A DNA stretch of 60,000 bases, from NCBI RefSeq assembly GCF_029227915.1, contig NC_079883.1, positions 6,078,001 through 6,138,000 of the forward strand, written 5' to 3'. A model generated the notes under the pieces. It did no database searches, was not told the origin of the DNA, and saw only the letters and a list, made by a program, of their open reading frames with translations. Origin of the DNA: Hydractinia symbiolongicarpus. Taxonomy: Eukaryota > Cnidaria > Hydrozoa > Anthoathecata > Hydractiniidae. Made by a program: the position numbers and the translations under genes. This document shows, piece after piece, positions 29,101 through 36,525 of this stretch. How positions within the stretch are numbered: the stretch's first letter is position 1; the number at the start of each line of letters is the position of its first letter.

Positions 29101-32100
29101 GTGCGCCCTACAATTACCTCCAATTATTTTTTTCTTTTTATGCCTTCATTTTATTACTCTAAACTCTTATAATTTCGTAAAAGATATATTCGATATTTTC
29201 ATTCTTTTGTTGTCACGATACACATGTCATTTTAGTCACCTGCATGTCACCTCAAGATGTCAGCGTAGAAGAGTATGACAAAACAAGTGTCAATATCTCA
29301 TGGACAATTCTACCTTGTTATAATGAACACATCGCAACCTTTGTCTATCTATACTACCGCGATATGCAACGACCAAATATCACTTGGTATGTTCAAGGGG
29401 TTGACGTTGAACAATCTTGGTTGCTTTTAAAAGACTTACAGCCTGCAAATGAATACAAAGCGTACCTTCTTATATCTTCAAACGTTGGTAATGGTCCACC
29501 AAGCGATATGTTTTTGATTAAAACACCTGTATCTCGTAAGTTGACGCGCTGAAAGTGATTTATCGCTTCTGTGTGGTTAACCACTCCTAAAAACTTCGCT
29601 AACCTCTGCGCATTGTCCTCTGGTAGAAATGTGATTATTTTGACACCTGGTTGTTTATTATAAACAATGTGATCATCACTGGTTGTTAATATATCCCCAA
29701 TGTTAAAAGATACCAGTTCTCTTTTGCTAATGTAGTCATAAAAATCGCCAATTATTTGGCAAATGAACTGAGTAATTGACATCTACTTCACATGTTATAA
29801 TGACGTATTTTATCATTCAGAAAAAAATAAATAAATGTTTTAAGGAAGGAAGTGTTTGCGAAATAAATTTTCGCAACTTATGCGTTTTGGAAGATTAGCA
29901 AAAGTTTATTACCGCAAAGTGTTTCAATTAAAAAAAAAAATTTCAGATAATTTCGCTTCTGTAACACAAAAATTGTAAAAAGTAGTCGGAACTAGAGAAA
30001 AATTCTGTAGAAACCCAAAAAAATTTGTTCGCAAAAGTGAAAATTTTGCGAATAAGCGGAATTTCAGAAGATTCTTCTCTTGAAATATCGAAAATTGGAG
30101 TATTCAACCATTTTTATTATTTCTGTTTAGCTCCGTCTCTTCCACCACAAAGTCTTTCTACAATCTCCACTGCACCGGAAGAAATCTTCATGGATTGGTT
30201 AAATATCCCAGAAAAGTACCAAAATGGCGAATTATTAGGTTACCGCGTGAGATACAAAAAATATCTGGGAAATACCTGGCATACAAAAGTTGTCGATTTA
30301 ACAACAACTGTATTAACTGAACTCAAGCCATACACTGTGTATTATATTGAAGTTGCAGGCTTTAATACCGCTGGGGAGGGACCTACTGAGTACAGCATCA
30401 TTAGGACGCAGGAGGGAGGTCGGTAGCTTTCTTTGTTCACTTATTTACTTCTAATTCTTGTTACATTTTAGAAAGTCATTCTGGATAAACTTTACATTTT
30501 TTGAAGCATTACATTTTAATAACAATTTCATTCTTTCACAGTACCATCAGTTCCCGTACCAGATGTTATCGTCAATGACATGGAATCTGTCAATTGGTGG
30601 TCTATCTCTTGGGATTCATTACCTTCAGATAAAATAAATGGCATCCTTTTAGGCTACAAACTAGTCTATTACATCGTTGAAAAGTCAGGATTGGAAATAG
30701 GCGTTGGAACTGAAAAAACTGAGCTGGAGTTGGATGTATTTACATTTTATTATAAAGTCACTGGTTTGGAGAACTATGCAGCATACAACGTTAGTGTGAC
30801 CGGATTCACTGCTGTTGGAAATGGACCTGCACCAATATATCTAGCTAGTAAGTTCTTATTAAGATTTTGAAGGTGAGTACACGCAAACGAGTACAAAATG
30901 TAGATTGCATGGCCATTTTATAAATAAAAAAGACATTGAAAGTACCTACTGGAAATAAATCTCTGAGAAATATAAACCAAAATGCAAGTGCATAAAGTAA
31001 GTTGGTTATTTTAGAAACGGAATCAAGTTCAAGCAATCGTTAAGTAAAAACAAATAAACTACGATTCAAATCAACATGCATTTTCTTCATAGAAACTTGC
31101 AATTGTCGAGAACATTTATATGGTAATTGGTATGAGAATGCTCCATACACAGAGCTGGATAGTCCTTCAAATCTCAAAGGCCTTATTCCTACCATGCTAT
31201 CTAAGTTGATGATTGAAGCATGTGGTACTTGTAAGCCGTATGGTCAATCCAAAATTCACTTTTTTACGTCAAAAACAGGAGAGTCTCCGCAAAAAGAAAC
31301 AGAGTTGGACTTAAAAAACAGCATATCTAGCCATGTTGATGCAAGTTTTCCTATCTATGGAGATAAATTTCGTAAAGTATTGATTCCAGAAAGCCTTTAT
31401 ACGTTGGTCATACCTTCGCCTGGATGTTCAATTGTGGTGAGGGACTCCAAAAGTGCTGATACTGTGAACCGGATGATTTTTAATGTTTTGAAAGTATGGC
31501 CGTTGTTGTTGGTTAGTTACTGCATTGCTACATTGTTTGGGATTCTGATATGGTTTTCGGTAAGAATTTGATGGATTCTTATTATTAGTTTTGACAAATA
31601 AAGCCCTTGTTTTTATTTAGACTTCCAGCATACTTTTATTTACGTAAAGCAATAATGTAAATCCTGGTTAATTTTTAAAACCCTCCTTAATTTTGGGACT
31701 TTGAGCAGAGGCTCTCGTTTAATTTCAATATTTTTGCTCAAATTATAGAAAGATAAAATATAAACACTTAAATCCACAAATATTATTATTTTCAGAAAAT
31801 CCGTTCAAGACAAAATTACAACTTAAAATAGTCCTGCAAACCAATTTAGTTGTGTATTATAGTTTGTCATGGAACATGTGTGTGTCCATTCTCTAAAGAG
31901 AGTGGACACACGTACGTAGTACTTTTAGTTTAGGAGCTGCGAGTTGAGTCTCGCTGCTAAAAAATGTGTTAGAGAATTGCACAAAGTAGTTCTACTTCTA
32001 TACAATTTTGTTTTCTATGTTGAATTGAATATACAGAAAGTAGCATTTATCTCGATTCCCATATCTATTTGAAAAAAGACTGCATTAGTAGTAGTGACTG

Positions 32101-35100
32101 AAATCAAGTATTAAACTTTTGTTGTTACGGTGTTGCACTGACTGATGGTGTTATAGACCGTGAAACAAAATGCTTGGGAACCATGGACATGTGTACTCAT
32201 TCTTGTGCGTAGAAAACATAAATTAAAGATCATAGAATCCAAATAGGTTCATTTAAAAAACAAAACTTTTGCTTAAAATTCGTGCAACTTTTTTAAAAAG
32301 AGAGAATGTAGTTAAGAAATTAATTTAATTGCATTTTGGATTTTGTCCTTCTAAAAAATCTATAATGAATTTCAATAAGAGATTAGGATTGCATCCTGAC
32401 GGCTGGTTTTTCCTTTACTCCGACTGTATTACGTTACATTACCGCCAGAGATACGCATACATTTAACTTCCCTGCCTGCCACACAAGCCAGTCAGTAAAT
32501 GGTAGAAATATTTATGGTGCGCCGGAGTGGGGACTCGAACTGGAAACTTTAAGATCACAAGCAGAATGCGCTGCCACTACACCATCTCCACTGTAGTGTA
32601 GCCATTATTCCCCATATGATCCTGTTTTGTTACCTATAAGAATAGGTGCGTATGTACAGAAATCCAAAGTGTTCTTTGTAAATACTGGCAAGTGATCTAT
32701 AGTTTTCGATTAATGTCTCTCACTACATCCATTTAGGATCAATTTTCCAATCCAGAAGAATTCACATTAGGCAGAACATTTCGGGGAATGCTTGCTGGAT
32801 TTTGGTTTGCTTTTGTTACCATGACAACAGTTGGGTATGCTCATTTCTTGAAATTCACTATTCATATTTGTTTGTCCTGCACGTTTTGTTCTTTACGAAT
32901 TACAGTTAAAATGGATTGCTAATTTACATATCATATACTACATATTGTTCATTCTTCCATATTTTTCAACTAATTTTTACTCCTACGCAATATAATATTC
33001 TCTCAGGTACGGAGACCTAGCACCTCGTTCTGTTATTGCTAAAAGTTTATCAATGCTTTGGTTCCTGACTGGTTTGGTATTGAATGGTATTATTATTGGA
33101 TTTATTACAACCGCTCTGTCAACACTTAACACCCCTGAAGAAGTGAAGCTCTACAATACGAAGGTAAATAAATAAAACAAGTACAAAAACGCGCGTTCTC
33201 TACTCGATACAAGAACAAACCAATCAGAGATGCGGAAAATAATTAACCAACCAATCGAAATTAAGTTACACACGTGGTGGAAAAGCTGAGTAAATTAAAA
33301 TGGTGTATAAGAATTCTGAGTTAAGGCTGAAATACACGATACGTATAATTGGACCAATTGATTGGAGAGTAAACGGTTATACCTTTCAACGCAGACTGCG
33401 CACCTGTTTACACTGACAGTTTTTTCTTACAACTAATTGGTTTAATTAAAAAACTTATCGTGTATTTCAGCCTTTACAAGGATAGAGATCCTCGTACTTG
33501 CTTTTTTTTGTGAAATCACATTTTAAAACAACTGCAATCTTAGATTAAGAAACAAATGCGAAGAACAACAAGCAGAAGTCCCTTTCATCATTTTGTCATT
33601 TTTTGAATTTAAAAAAAATTAAAACTAAGATCAGTCTTCTTTTCCTGAAAATTTACGAAATGAAAAACCCATCAAAGTTTTCATTGAAAACCCGCTAGTA
33701 TATGGTAGGTTCCAAATATCTTTCAAATCTTGTGTAATACAAACTATTTCGGTTGACTGATCATTTATGCCTTTTGTATTCACCTAAATATTGTACTGAC
33801 ATTGAAAGTATATTTTGTTTTAGCGTTAAGCTTTGGTGCCGTGCGTTAAGCAGCTTGACGCGAGTTAAACTTATCGCGTTAGTGGATACTAGGTTTAACC
33901 TTAAGGATATAATAATATAATTAAAATTATTTTTATAATTGTATTCAGGAAAACGTAAGAAAACCATAAAATAAAAAATAAGTATTATAAATAATACACA
34001 GATTGTAAATATTTAGTAATTGGTTTATAACTGTTAAAATATCTTTTAAACCGTTTTTAGGTTGCTGCTCTGAATAATTCGTTTGAGTACCGATACGCAG
34101 TGTTGAGAAATGCCAGGCTTGATAAAAGTAAGTAAAATACAAATCATCAAAATTCCAATTTATTTACATGGTTTTCAGAAACGACTTAAAGGACACCTTT
34201 CACTGTGTGTCCTACGTTCCTGTGATGATTCTTGTCGGTATGTCCCTTCGTGTTTAATCATTTGGGCAAAAAAATTCTCGCAGGTACTACCTACTCAGCT
34301 AGACAACCGGTTTAATATCAATCTCATTTTAGTGATAAGCAGAAAAAAGATTTTAGTTTATATGTGTCTTTAAAAGTCTGCCTAAAATTTCATTTCAAGA
34401 GACAATAAATATTTAATATCAGTCTGTCGACTTTGTGTTTTTGTGGATACTTCATTGATTGGTTTGATTTCATTTTTTCCCCTAAATTCTTGATGCAGAC
34501 AGGCTTTTCCCTGGACTAACCCTAGTGCAGATATGCTGAAAGCTATTGTGAAAGTGTATCGAGGGTGAACCTCGGATCCATTAAGAAGGATCCATAAAGC
34601 CTACCTTATTTATAACTTTTTTAATCTGAAATATTTAGATAAACAATACAAAGATGTTATTTCGATGTTAGAAGCATTAGAAAGTCACGTGGTTGATGCA
34701 GTATTGATAGACACATACTCGATGACGTCAGTAAAAAGTATCATTGAAAGTAAAAATCAACGAGTAAAAGCGTTAATAAAAACAAATACTGGTTTTGGTT
34801 TTATACTGTCTGGTTTGTCACAAGCACTACAAGCTGACCTTGAAAGTTTAATACAGGGTCGACAAAATGAAATAACAGAGTTTATCGCTTCTCTGAAGCA
34901 CAAAATACCAGTATGTTCTATTATGTAACTTCTCAATATTGTGGTGAAGGAATTTTGATATAACAAATTAGGTCTAATGTTTGGAAGAAGTCTGGGGTCT
35001 ATTGAGTTCGTTGTTCTTTCAAAAAGCAAGTAAAGAAAACAGTCCACATATTGCAATGAAGGAAAAACGAAACATTCTGCATTGATGTTTATGTCAAGTT

Positions 35101-36525
35101 CAATGTAATAGTTTTTTTATTGTAAGGTAAAAAAAGTGATTTTAACGGAGCCTATTCTTAATTTCGCCGATAATAGAACTTTTTAATGACGTCATCAGAA
35201 GTTTTAAAAGCACAAACAATTCATGTACATTAATCGGGGAAAACGGAAAAAATGGGGAAAGTTTTTAAATAATGTTTTTAATAACAACAACTTGATCAAG
35301 AAATGCGAAAAAAATTAATAAAAAGATGTTAAATAGAAGTCATAATTCTCGTTACAAAGTGCCAACGCCTGATTCAGAGCATGTTTGTTTTAAAAAAAAA
35401 AGCCCAACAAAGGAGCGCTCATGCCCCCAAAATCCTATTCCCCAGCTTTTAGGGTTAAGGGAGTGCGTATTTCTCTAACGTTTAAGCTATTGTTATTTAA
35501 GGACTAGAATGCAGTGAAATAATACACGAATCTCCACACTCTGTATTATTTTTTAGAATTTGAATTTACCTGTAACTGGAGAAGCCACACAAGATTTATT
35601 CAGTGCAAGCGGTGAACCTTTCCAGAATTCTGTCCTGTATATGGGAGCTATGATTGGTATTACAACTTTCCTTGGTATTATATGTGAAGTTTACAGAAGA
35701 AGAAGAAAAAATAAAGTCAAAAGTAAATGTAAGCGATGATTTGTGTCCAGTTCCGTAAAAGAAGAATGGCTGGAGAATATAGTTTTAAAAATAAACTAAT
35801 CAATTGAATACGGTTGACTCTCTTTCCCAGAACTTTTTTCGCATCGACCTTATGTCAGAAAGCGAAAAAGTTTTTTTTTGTTTATTTTGTTAAATGTTTC
35901 CGCAAGAATTTGTTGACGTCAGCAGTGTTATTAACTCTCGTTACATGAAACAAAACGCTTTTGGTCGCATACATTTAAGATCTACGTTCCCTTTTATTTA
36001 GGTATACAATGCAATGTCAAGGAACTTGGCGAGATGATAAAAGATTGTCGCAATCGAATGGTTAAAAAAAGTGCAGAAATTGAGAAAGTTCATTTAAAAG
36101 AACTTCTGCAGTTACAAATAATGAAAAAACGCTACAAAAACAAAATTGAAAGCAAAGGCCAAGTAAGCGTTGATAATATGATTAAAATTTCTTTTGGTGA
36201 TGAATTGAAGAGAAAAAAGTTGTGCAAATTTAGAAAGGTCCACCCAGCTCCTGAAAGCTTGGGTAGTATCCCATCTTCAAGTAAAAAAACTGATGATCCA
36301 CAGTCGAATAAAAAAAATAACCAACAACCAAATGGAGATGCAAAGAAGGGAACTGCATCAAATGAAGTGGCAAAGAAAGGTCGCCAACAGACAACAAAAC
36401 CAGAACGTACAGCCCAGTTAAAAGGCAAAGCCAAGAAAAATGCAAACAATACGCAACCAGCGCAACCGAACTTTATTGTTTTTAACCCGAAAGAAGGAAA
36501 CCAGCTAAATTTTACTAATGTATAA
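3275..36525 (+). CDS. Giant mucin-TSP1-SEA-FN3-glutamate-receptor-like K+ channel protein (19 exons)
   Basis: Reconstructed coding exons: 3275-26138, 26359-26523, 26650-26940, 27077-27223, 27303-27476, 27692-27862, 28193-28302, 28562-28620, 28829-28971, 29236-29535, 30131-30418, 30542-30847, 31093-31559, 32737-32834, 33007-33163, 34061-34127, 34639-34910, 35557-35728, 36002-36525. All introns are GT..AG and all phases agree, giving 26,775 nt, about 8,924 residues. Domain order: signal peptide, mucin repeats (to about 7621), TSP1, Cys-rich module, TSP1 x3, SEA (7938-8041), FN3 x3 (8042-8339), S1 and M1 (to 8495), TVGYGD pore and M3 (to 8580), S2 (to 8693), M4, basic cytoplasmic tail. An extracellular N terminus implies a glutamate-receptor-like inverted pore. 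Glutamate-gated K+ channels with such a filter are known (bacterial GluR0, rotifer AvGluR1); I know of none with this ectodomain. Least certain is the join of the giant exon to the first TSP1 exon; it could be two adjacent genes. Confidence 0.7.
3750..26080 (+). repeat. In-frame tandem repeat array, 732-bp and 351-bp units
   Basis: Taking the Met-Ala-Thr-Ser codons as register, units begin every 732 bp (244 codons) from 3949 to 14196, fourteen times. From 14197 to 25407 units of 351 bp (117 codons) and 732 bp are mixed: nine short and eleven long. A diverged unit follows to about 26080 and a partial one precedes 3949. Two subtypes are clear. One carries VPTESPPFDSTTTASTTLEP with SDRSTKLGTKIGNE, the other VPTTSPAFDSATTTSTTLEP with SDHSTKLATKIGIE. 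They are intermixed, and some units are half one type and half the other (the unit at 9073). Every length is a multiple of three, so copy number can change without breaking the frame. Confidence 0.95.
14548..24675 (+). repeat. Recent tandem duplication of a 5,064-bp block within the mucin exon
   Basis: The unit order long-short-long-short-long-short-long-long-short in 14548-19611 is repeated exactly in 19612-24675. Rare variants recur at the same offset: gtatcctcatc near 15830 and 20894, and the TTTGTTTCCACTGCAACTAC variant in both. Encoded unit sequences match unit by unit. Differences appear just outside: base 14536 (g) against 19600 (a) before the block, and 24705 (g) against 19641 (c) after it. 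Confidence 0.9.
26359..26523 (+). CDS. Exon 2: thrombospondin type 1 repeat 1
   Basis: The exon follows tttttag and ends before gtaatc, phase 1 at both ends. It starts DGQWSEWSVWSYCNATCGGG, the classical TSP1 WxxWxxCxxxCG signature, followed by RTRNC and three further cysteines. TSP1 modules are extracellular and mediate adhesion or glycan binding. If the giant exon ended as its own gene, this would be the first domain exon of a separate gene, but no signal peptide precedes it. Confidence 0.85.
26650..26940 (+). CDS. Exon 3: orphan cysteine-rich module (8 Cys, about 97 residues)
   Basis: Bounded by tttttcag and gtaact, phase 1-1. The visible pattern is C-x2-SFC, a Cys after LI, then Cys in GASC, RIC and IIC, and a final RVCQC. 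A likely N-glycosylation site (NNET) lies in the first half. I do not recognise the family with confidence. It sits between TSP1 modules, so it is extracellular, with eight cysteines that could form four disulfides. Confidence 0.7.
27077..27223 (+). CDS. Exon 4: thrombospondin type 1 repeat 2
   Basis: Bounded by gtttag and gtatat, phase 1-1. FTQWASWSRCSATCGEAVKT shows the WxxW, CxxxCG and basic-strand features of a TSP1 module, with the remaining cysteines in LCYGFC, KC and LCP. It is shorter (49 residues) than the other TSP1 modules here. Confidence 0.85.
27303..27476 (+). CDS. Exon 5: thrombospondin type 1 repeat 3
   Basis: Bounded by tttacag and gtatat, phase 1-1. DGQWGEWTEYSSCNQTCGYG is a textbook TSP1 start, followed by REKTRAC, a CPG segment and a CNPDPCP end. 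An N-glycosylation sequon (NQT) sits next to the second cysteine. Confidence 0.9.
27692..27862 (+). CDS. Exon 6: thrombospondin type 1 repeat 4
   Basis: Bounded by ttctag and gtaagg, phase 1-1. VSQWESWGICESPCGASTAT gives WxxWxxCxxxCG, followed by RRRYC, GRPC, VC and KC. It is the last module before the SEA domain. Confidence 0.88.
28193..28971 (+). CDS. Exons 7-9: SEA domain with GSV autocleavage-type motif
   Basis: Three exons (28193-28302, 28562-28620, 28829-28971) encode about 104 residues. The start, MFYTFHFPDEEWYYKLVY, a middle region KLKKNIMKAYN, and TRGSVIADFTILYE followed by a FIDEV helix match the strand-helix-helix-strand layout of SEA domains. SEA domains of membrane mucins and adhesion receptors often cleave themselves at G/S within a G-S-V-type turn and stay non-covalently joined; GSVI fits that turn. 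Here the cut would separate the mucin-TSP1 ectodomain from the FN3-channel part. Two internal introns (phases 0 and 2) set it apart from the single-exon modules around it. Confidence 0.75.
29236..29535 (+). CDS. Exon 10: fibronectin type III domain 1
   Basis: Bounded by ttttag and gtaag, phase 1-1, 100 residues. TSVNISWTI (strand B Trp), FVYLYYRD and the closing LKDLQPANEYKAYLLISSN with VGNGPPS are characteristic of FN3. Sequons NIS and NIT suggest glycosylation. Confidence 0.88.
29560..29782 (-). pseudogene. Coding-like fragment of unknown origin inside an FN3 intron
   Basis: On the minus strand, ATG 29782 opens a frame with normal composition and features such as VKIITFLPEDNAQRLAKFLG. It lies in the 595-bp intron between FN3 exons 1 and 2 and then runs on antisense into the first FN3 exon, where it is only a mirror frame. 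I do not recognise the protein. It may be a remnant of a mobile-element or host gene; the alternative is a chance open frame. Confidence 0.25.
30131..30418 (+). CDS. Exon 11: fibronectin type III domain 2
   Basis: Bounded by gtttag and a weaker donor, gtcggt, phase 1-1, 96 residues. APEEIFMDWLNIP, GYRVRYKKY and LKPYTVYYIEVAGFNTAGEG are clear FN3 core strands. A stronger-looking gtagct four bases downstream would break the frame to the next exon. Confidence 0.88.
30542..30847 (+). CDS. Exon 12: fibronectin type III domain 3
   Basis: Bounded by ttcacag and gtaagt, phase 1-1, 102 residues. WWSISWDSLP, GYKLVYYIV and ENYAAYNVSVTGFTAVGNGP are FN3 signatures. It is the last extracellular module before the ligand-binding-like region. 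Confidence 0.88.
31093..31559 (+). CDS. Exon 13: S1-like half of a ligand-binding domain and transmembrane helix M1
   Basis: Bounded by ttcatag and gtaaga. A cysteine pair (TCNC) follows the FN3 modules, then GLIPTMLSKLMIEACGTC at the position where glutamate receptors have the early S1 helix, then segments ending IPSPGCSIVV. The exon closes with the hydrophobic span VWPLLLVSYCIATLFGILIW, the proposed M1, running out to in. Sequence similarity to canonical S1 is weak and I cannot point to the usual Arg that contacts the amino-acid carboxylate, so the ligand is unknown. Confidence 0.65.
31880..31911. repeat. Near-perfect hairpin, 15-bp stem
   Basis: GTGTGTCCA at 31880-31888 pairs with TGGACACAC at 31903-31911, and the stem continues through a T-G pair and TCTCT/AGAGA to a two-base loop. 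It is intronic. Nothing indicates a terminator or microRNA beyond the fold itself. Confidence 0.6.
32390..32594 (-). mobile_element. tRNA-derived SINE-like element
   Basis: Read on the minus strand from 32590, the head GGAGATGGTGTAGTGGCAGC looks like a tRNA 5' half with A box (minus strand of 32573-32584). A TTGTGAT anticodon-like loop follows, then a B box AGTTCGAGTCC (32531-32541) and a CCACTCC end. The anticodon stem does not pair (TCTGC against CTTAA), so it is not a working tRNA. A tRNA-unrelated body of roughly 130 bp follows. That is the layout of a SINE. Confidence 0.6.
32737..33163 (+). CDS. Exons 14-15: K+-selective pore loop and M3 helix
   Basis: Exons 32737-32834 and 33007-33163 encode GMLAGFWFAFVTMTTVGYGD, followed by LAPRS and the helix SMLWFLTGLVLNGIIIGFIT. 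TTVGYGD is the potassium-channel selectivity filter with its preceding pore helix. The intron splits the first filter Gly codon (GG/G). The M3 position lacks the SYTANLAAF gating motif of animal glutamate receptors; ITTALSTL stands there instead. Order and topology (M1, pore, M3, then a soluble domain) match a glutamate-receptor-like inverted pore better than a Kir or two-pore channel. Confidence 0.85.
33164..34060. other. Intron after the pore exons, containing a MITE
   Basis: The 897-bp intron carries the small inverted-repeat element at 33324-33473. The rest is AT-rich with no exon that I could support. Confidence 0.55.
33324..33473. mobile_element. 150-bp MITE with 18-bp perfect TIRs (Harbinger-like)
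   Basis: AGGCTGAAATACACGATA at 33324-33341 is the exact reverse complement of the right end at 33456-33473. TTA flanks both sides (33321-33323 and 33474-33476), matching the TWA target-site duplication of PIF/Harbinger elements. The interior has no coding capacity. Confidence 0.75.
34061..34910 (+). CDS. Exons 16-17: S2-like half of the ligand-binding domain
   Basis: Exons 34061-34127 and 34639-34910. VAALNNSFEYRYAVLRNA begins like the S2 lobe of periplasmic-binding-protein-type domains. ALESHVVDAVLIDTYSM fits the conserved (V)DAxLxD element, NTGFGFIL the strand before the last helix, and a long helix through EFIASLKHKIP leads toward M4. It corresponds to the segment between M3 and M4 in glutamate receptors and should be extracellular. 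Confidence 0.7.
34128..34638. other. Intron within the S2-coding region
   Basis: 511 bp between the two S2 exons. A short plus-strand open frame here has no recognisable features; nothing else was seen. Confidence 0.5.
34911..35556. other. Intron between S2 and M4 exons
   Basis: 646 bp of AT-rich sequence with A-runs. No exon, RNA gene or clear repeat was recognised. Confidence 0.5.
35557..35739 (+). CDS. Exon 18: M4 helix, with an optional short C terminus
   Basis: After tttttag the exon encodes a short extracellular linker and the hydrophobic helix SVLYMGAMIGITTFLGIICE, followed by RRRRKNK, a strong positive-inside stop-transfer signal. Splicing at 35728 (phase 1) leads to exon 19. Reading through gives only KSKCKR and a TGA at 35737-35739, and a canonical poly(A) signal follows at 35790, so a short isoform (about 8,753 residues) is plausible. 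Confidence 0.75.
   Translation, partial: NLNLPVTGEATQDLFSASGEPFQNSVLYMGAMIGITTFLGIICEVYRRRRKNKVKSKCKR
35790..35795 (+). terminator. Intronic poly(A) signal for the short isoform
   Basis: AATAAA lies 51 bases after the read-through TGA of exon 18 and before the splice acceptor of exon 19. It could end a short transcript that lacks the long cytoplasmic tail. Confidence 0.4.
36002..36525 (+). CDS. Exon 19: long cytoplasmic tail with coiled-coil and PDZ-ligand-like end
   Basis: The acceptor tttatttag joins in phase 1 to exon 18 and keeps a 174-codon frame open to TAA 36523-36525. The first 50 residues (KELGEMIKDC through LKELLQLQIMKKRYKNK) are charged and probably helical or coiled-coil. The rest is Lys/Gln/Asn/Pro-rich and likely disordered. 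The final residues FTNV fit a class I PDZ ligand (S/T-x-hydrophobic). Initiation at the internal ATG 36034 as a separate small gene is less likely, because the frame is open back to a good acceptor of the right phase. Confidence 0.65.

Larger units (their letters stand above)
31560..32736. other. Intron between M1 and pore exons, with a SINE and a hairpin
   Basis: The intron is 1,177 bp. It holds a near-perfect 32-bp palindrome at 31880-31911 and a tRNA-derived SINE-like element at about 32390-32594, listed separately. No other exon or RNA gene was recognised. Confidence 0.6.

Noticed and set aside
32520-32590. Functional tRNA gene on the minus strand
   Set aside because: The anticodon stem is unpaired and the sequence continues into a SINE-like body.
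36034-36525. Independent small gene starting at ATG 36034
   Set aside because: The frame is open back to a good splice acceptor at 36001 with the phase needed by exon 18, so it is better read as the tail of the channel protein.
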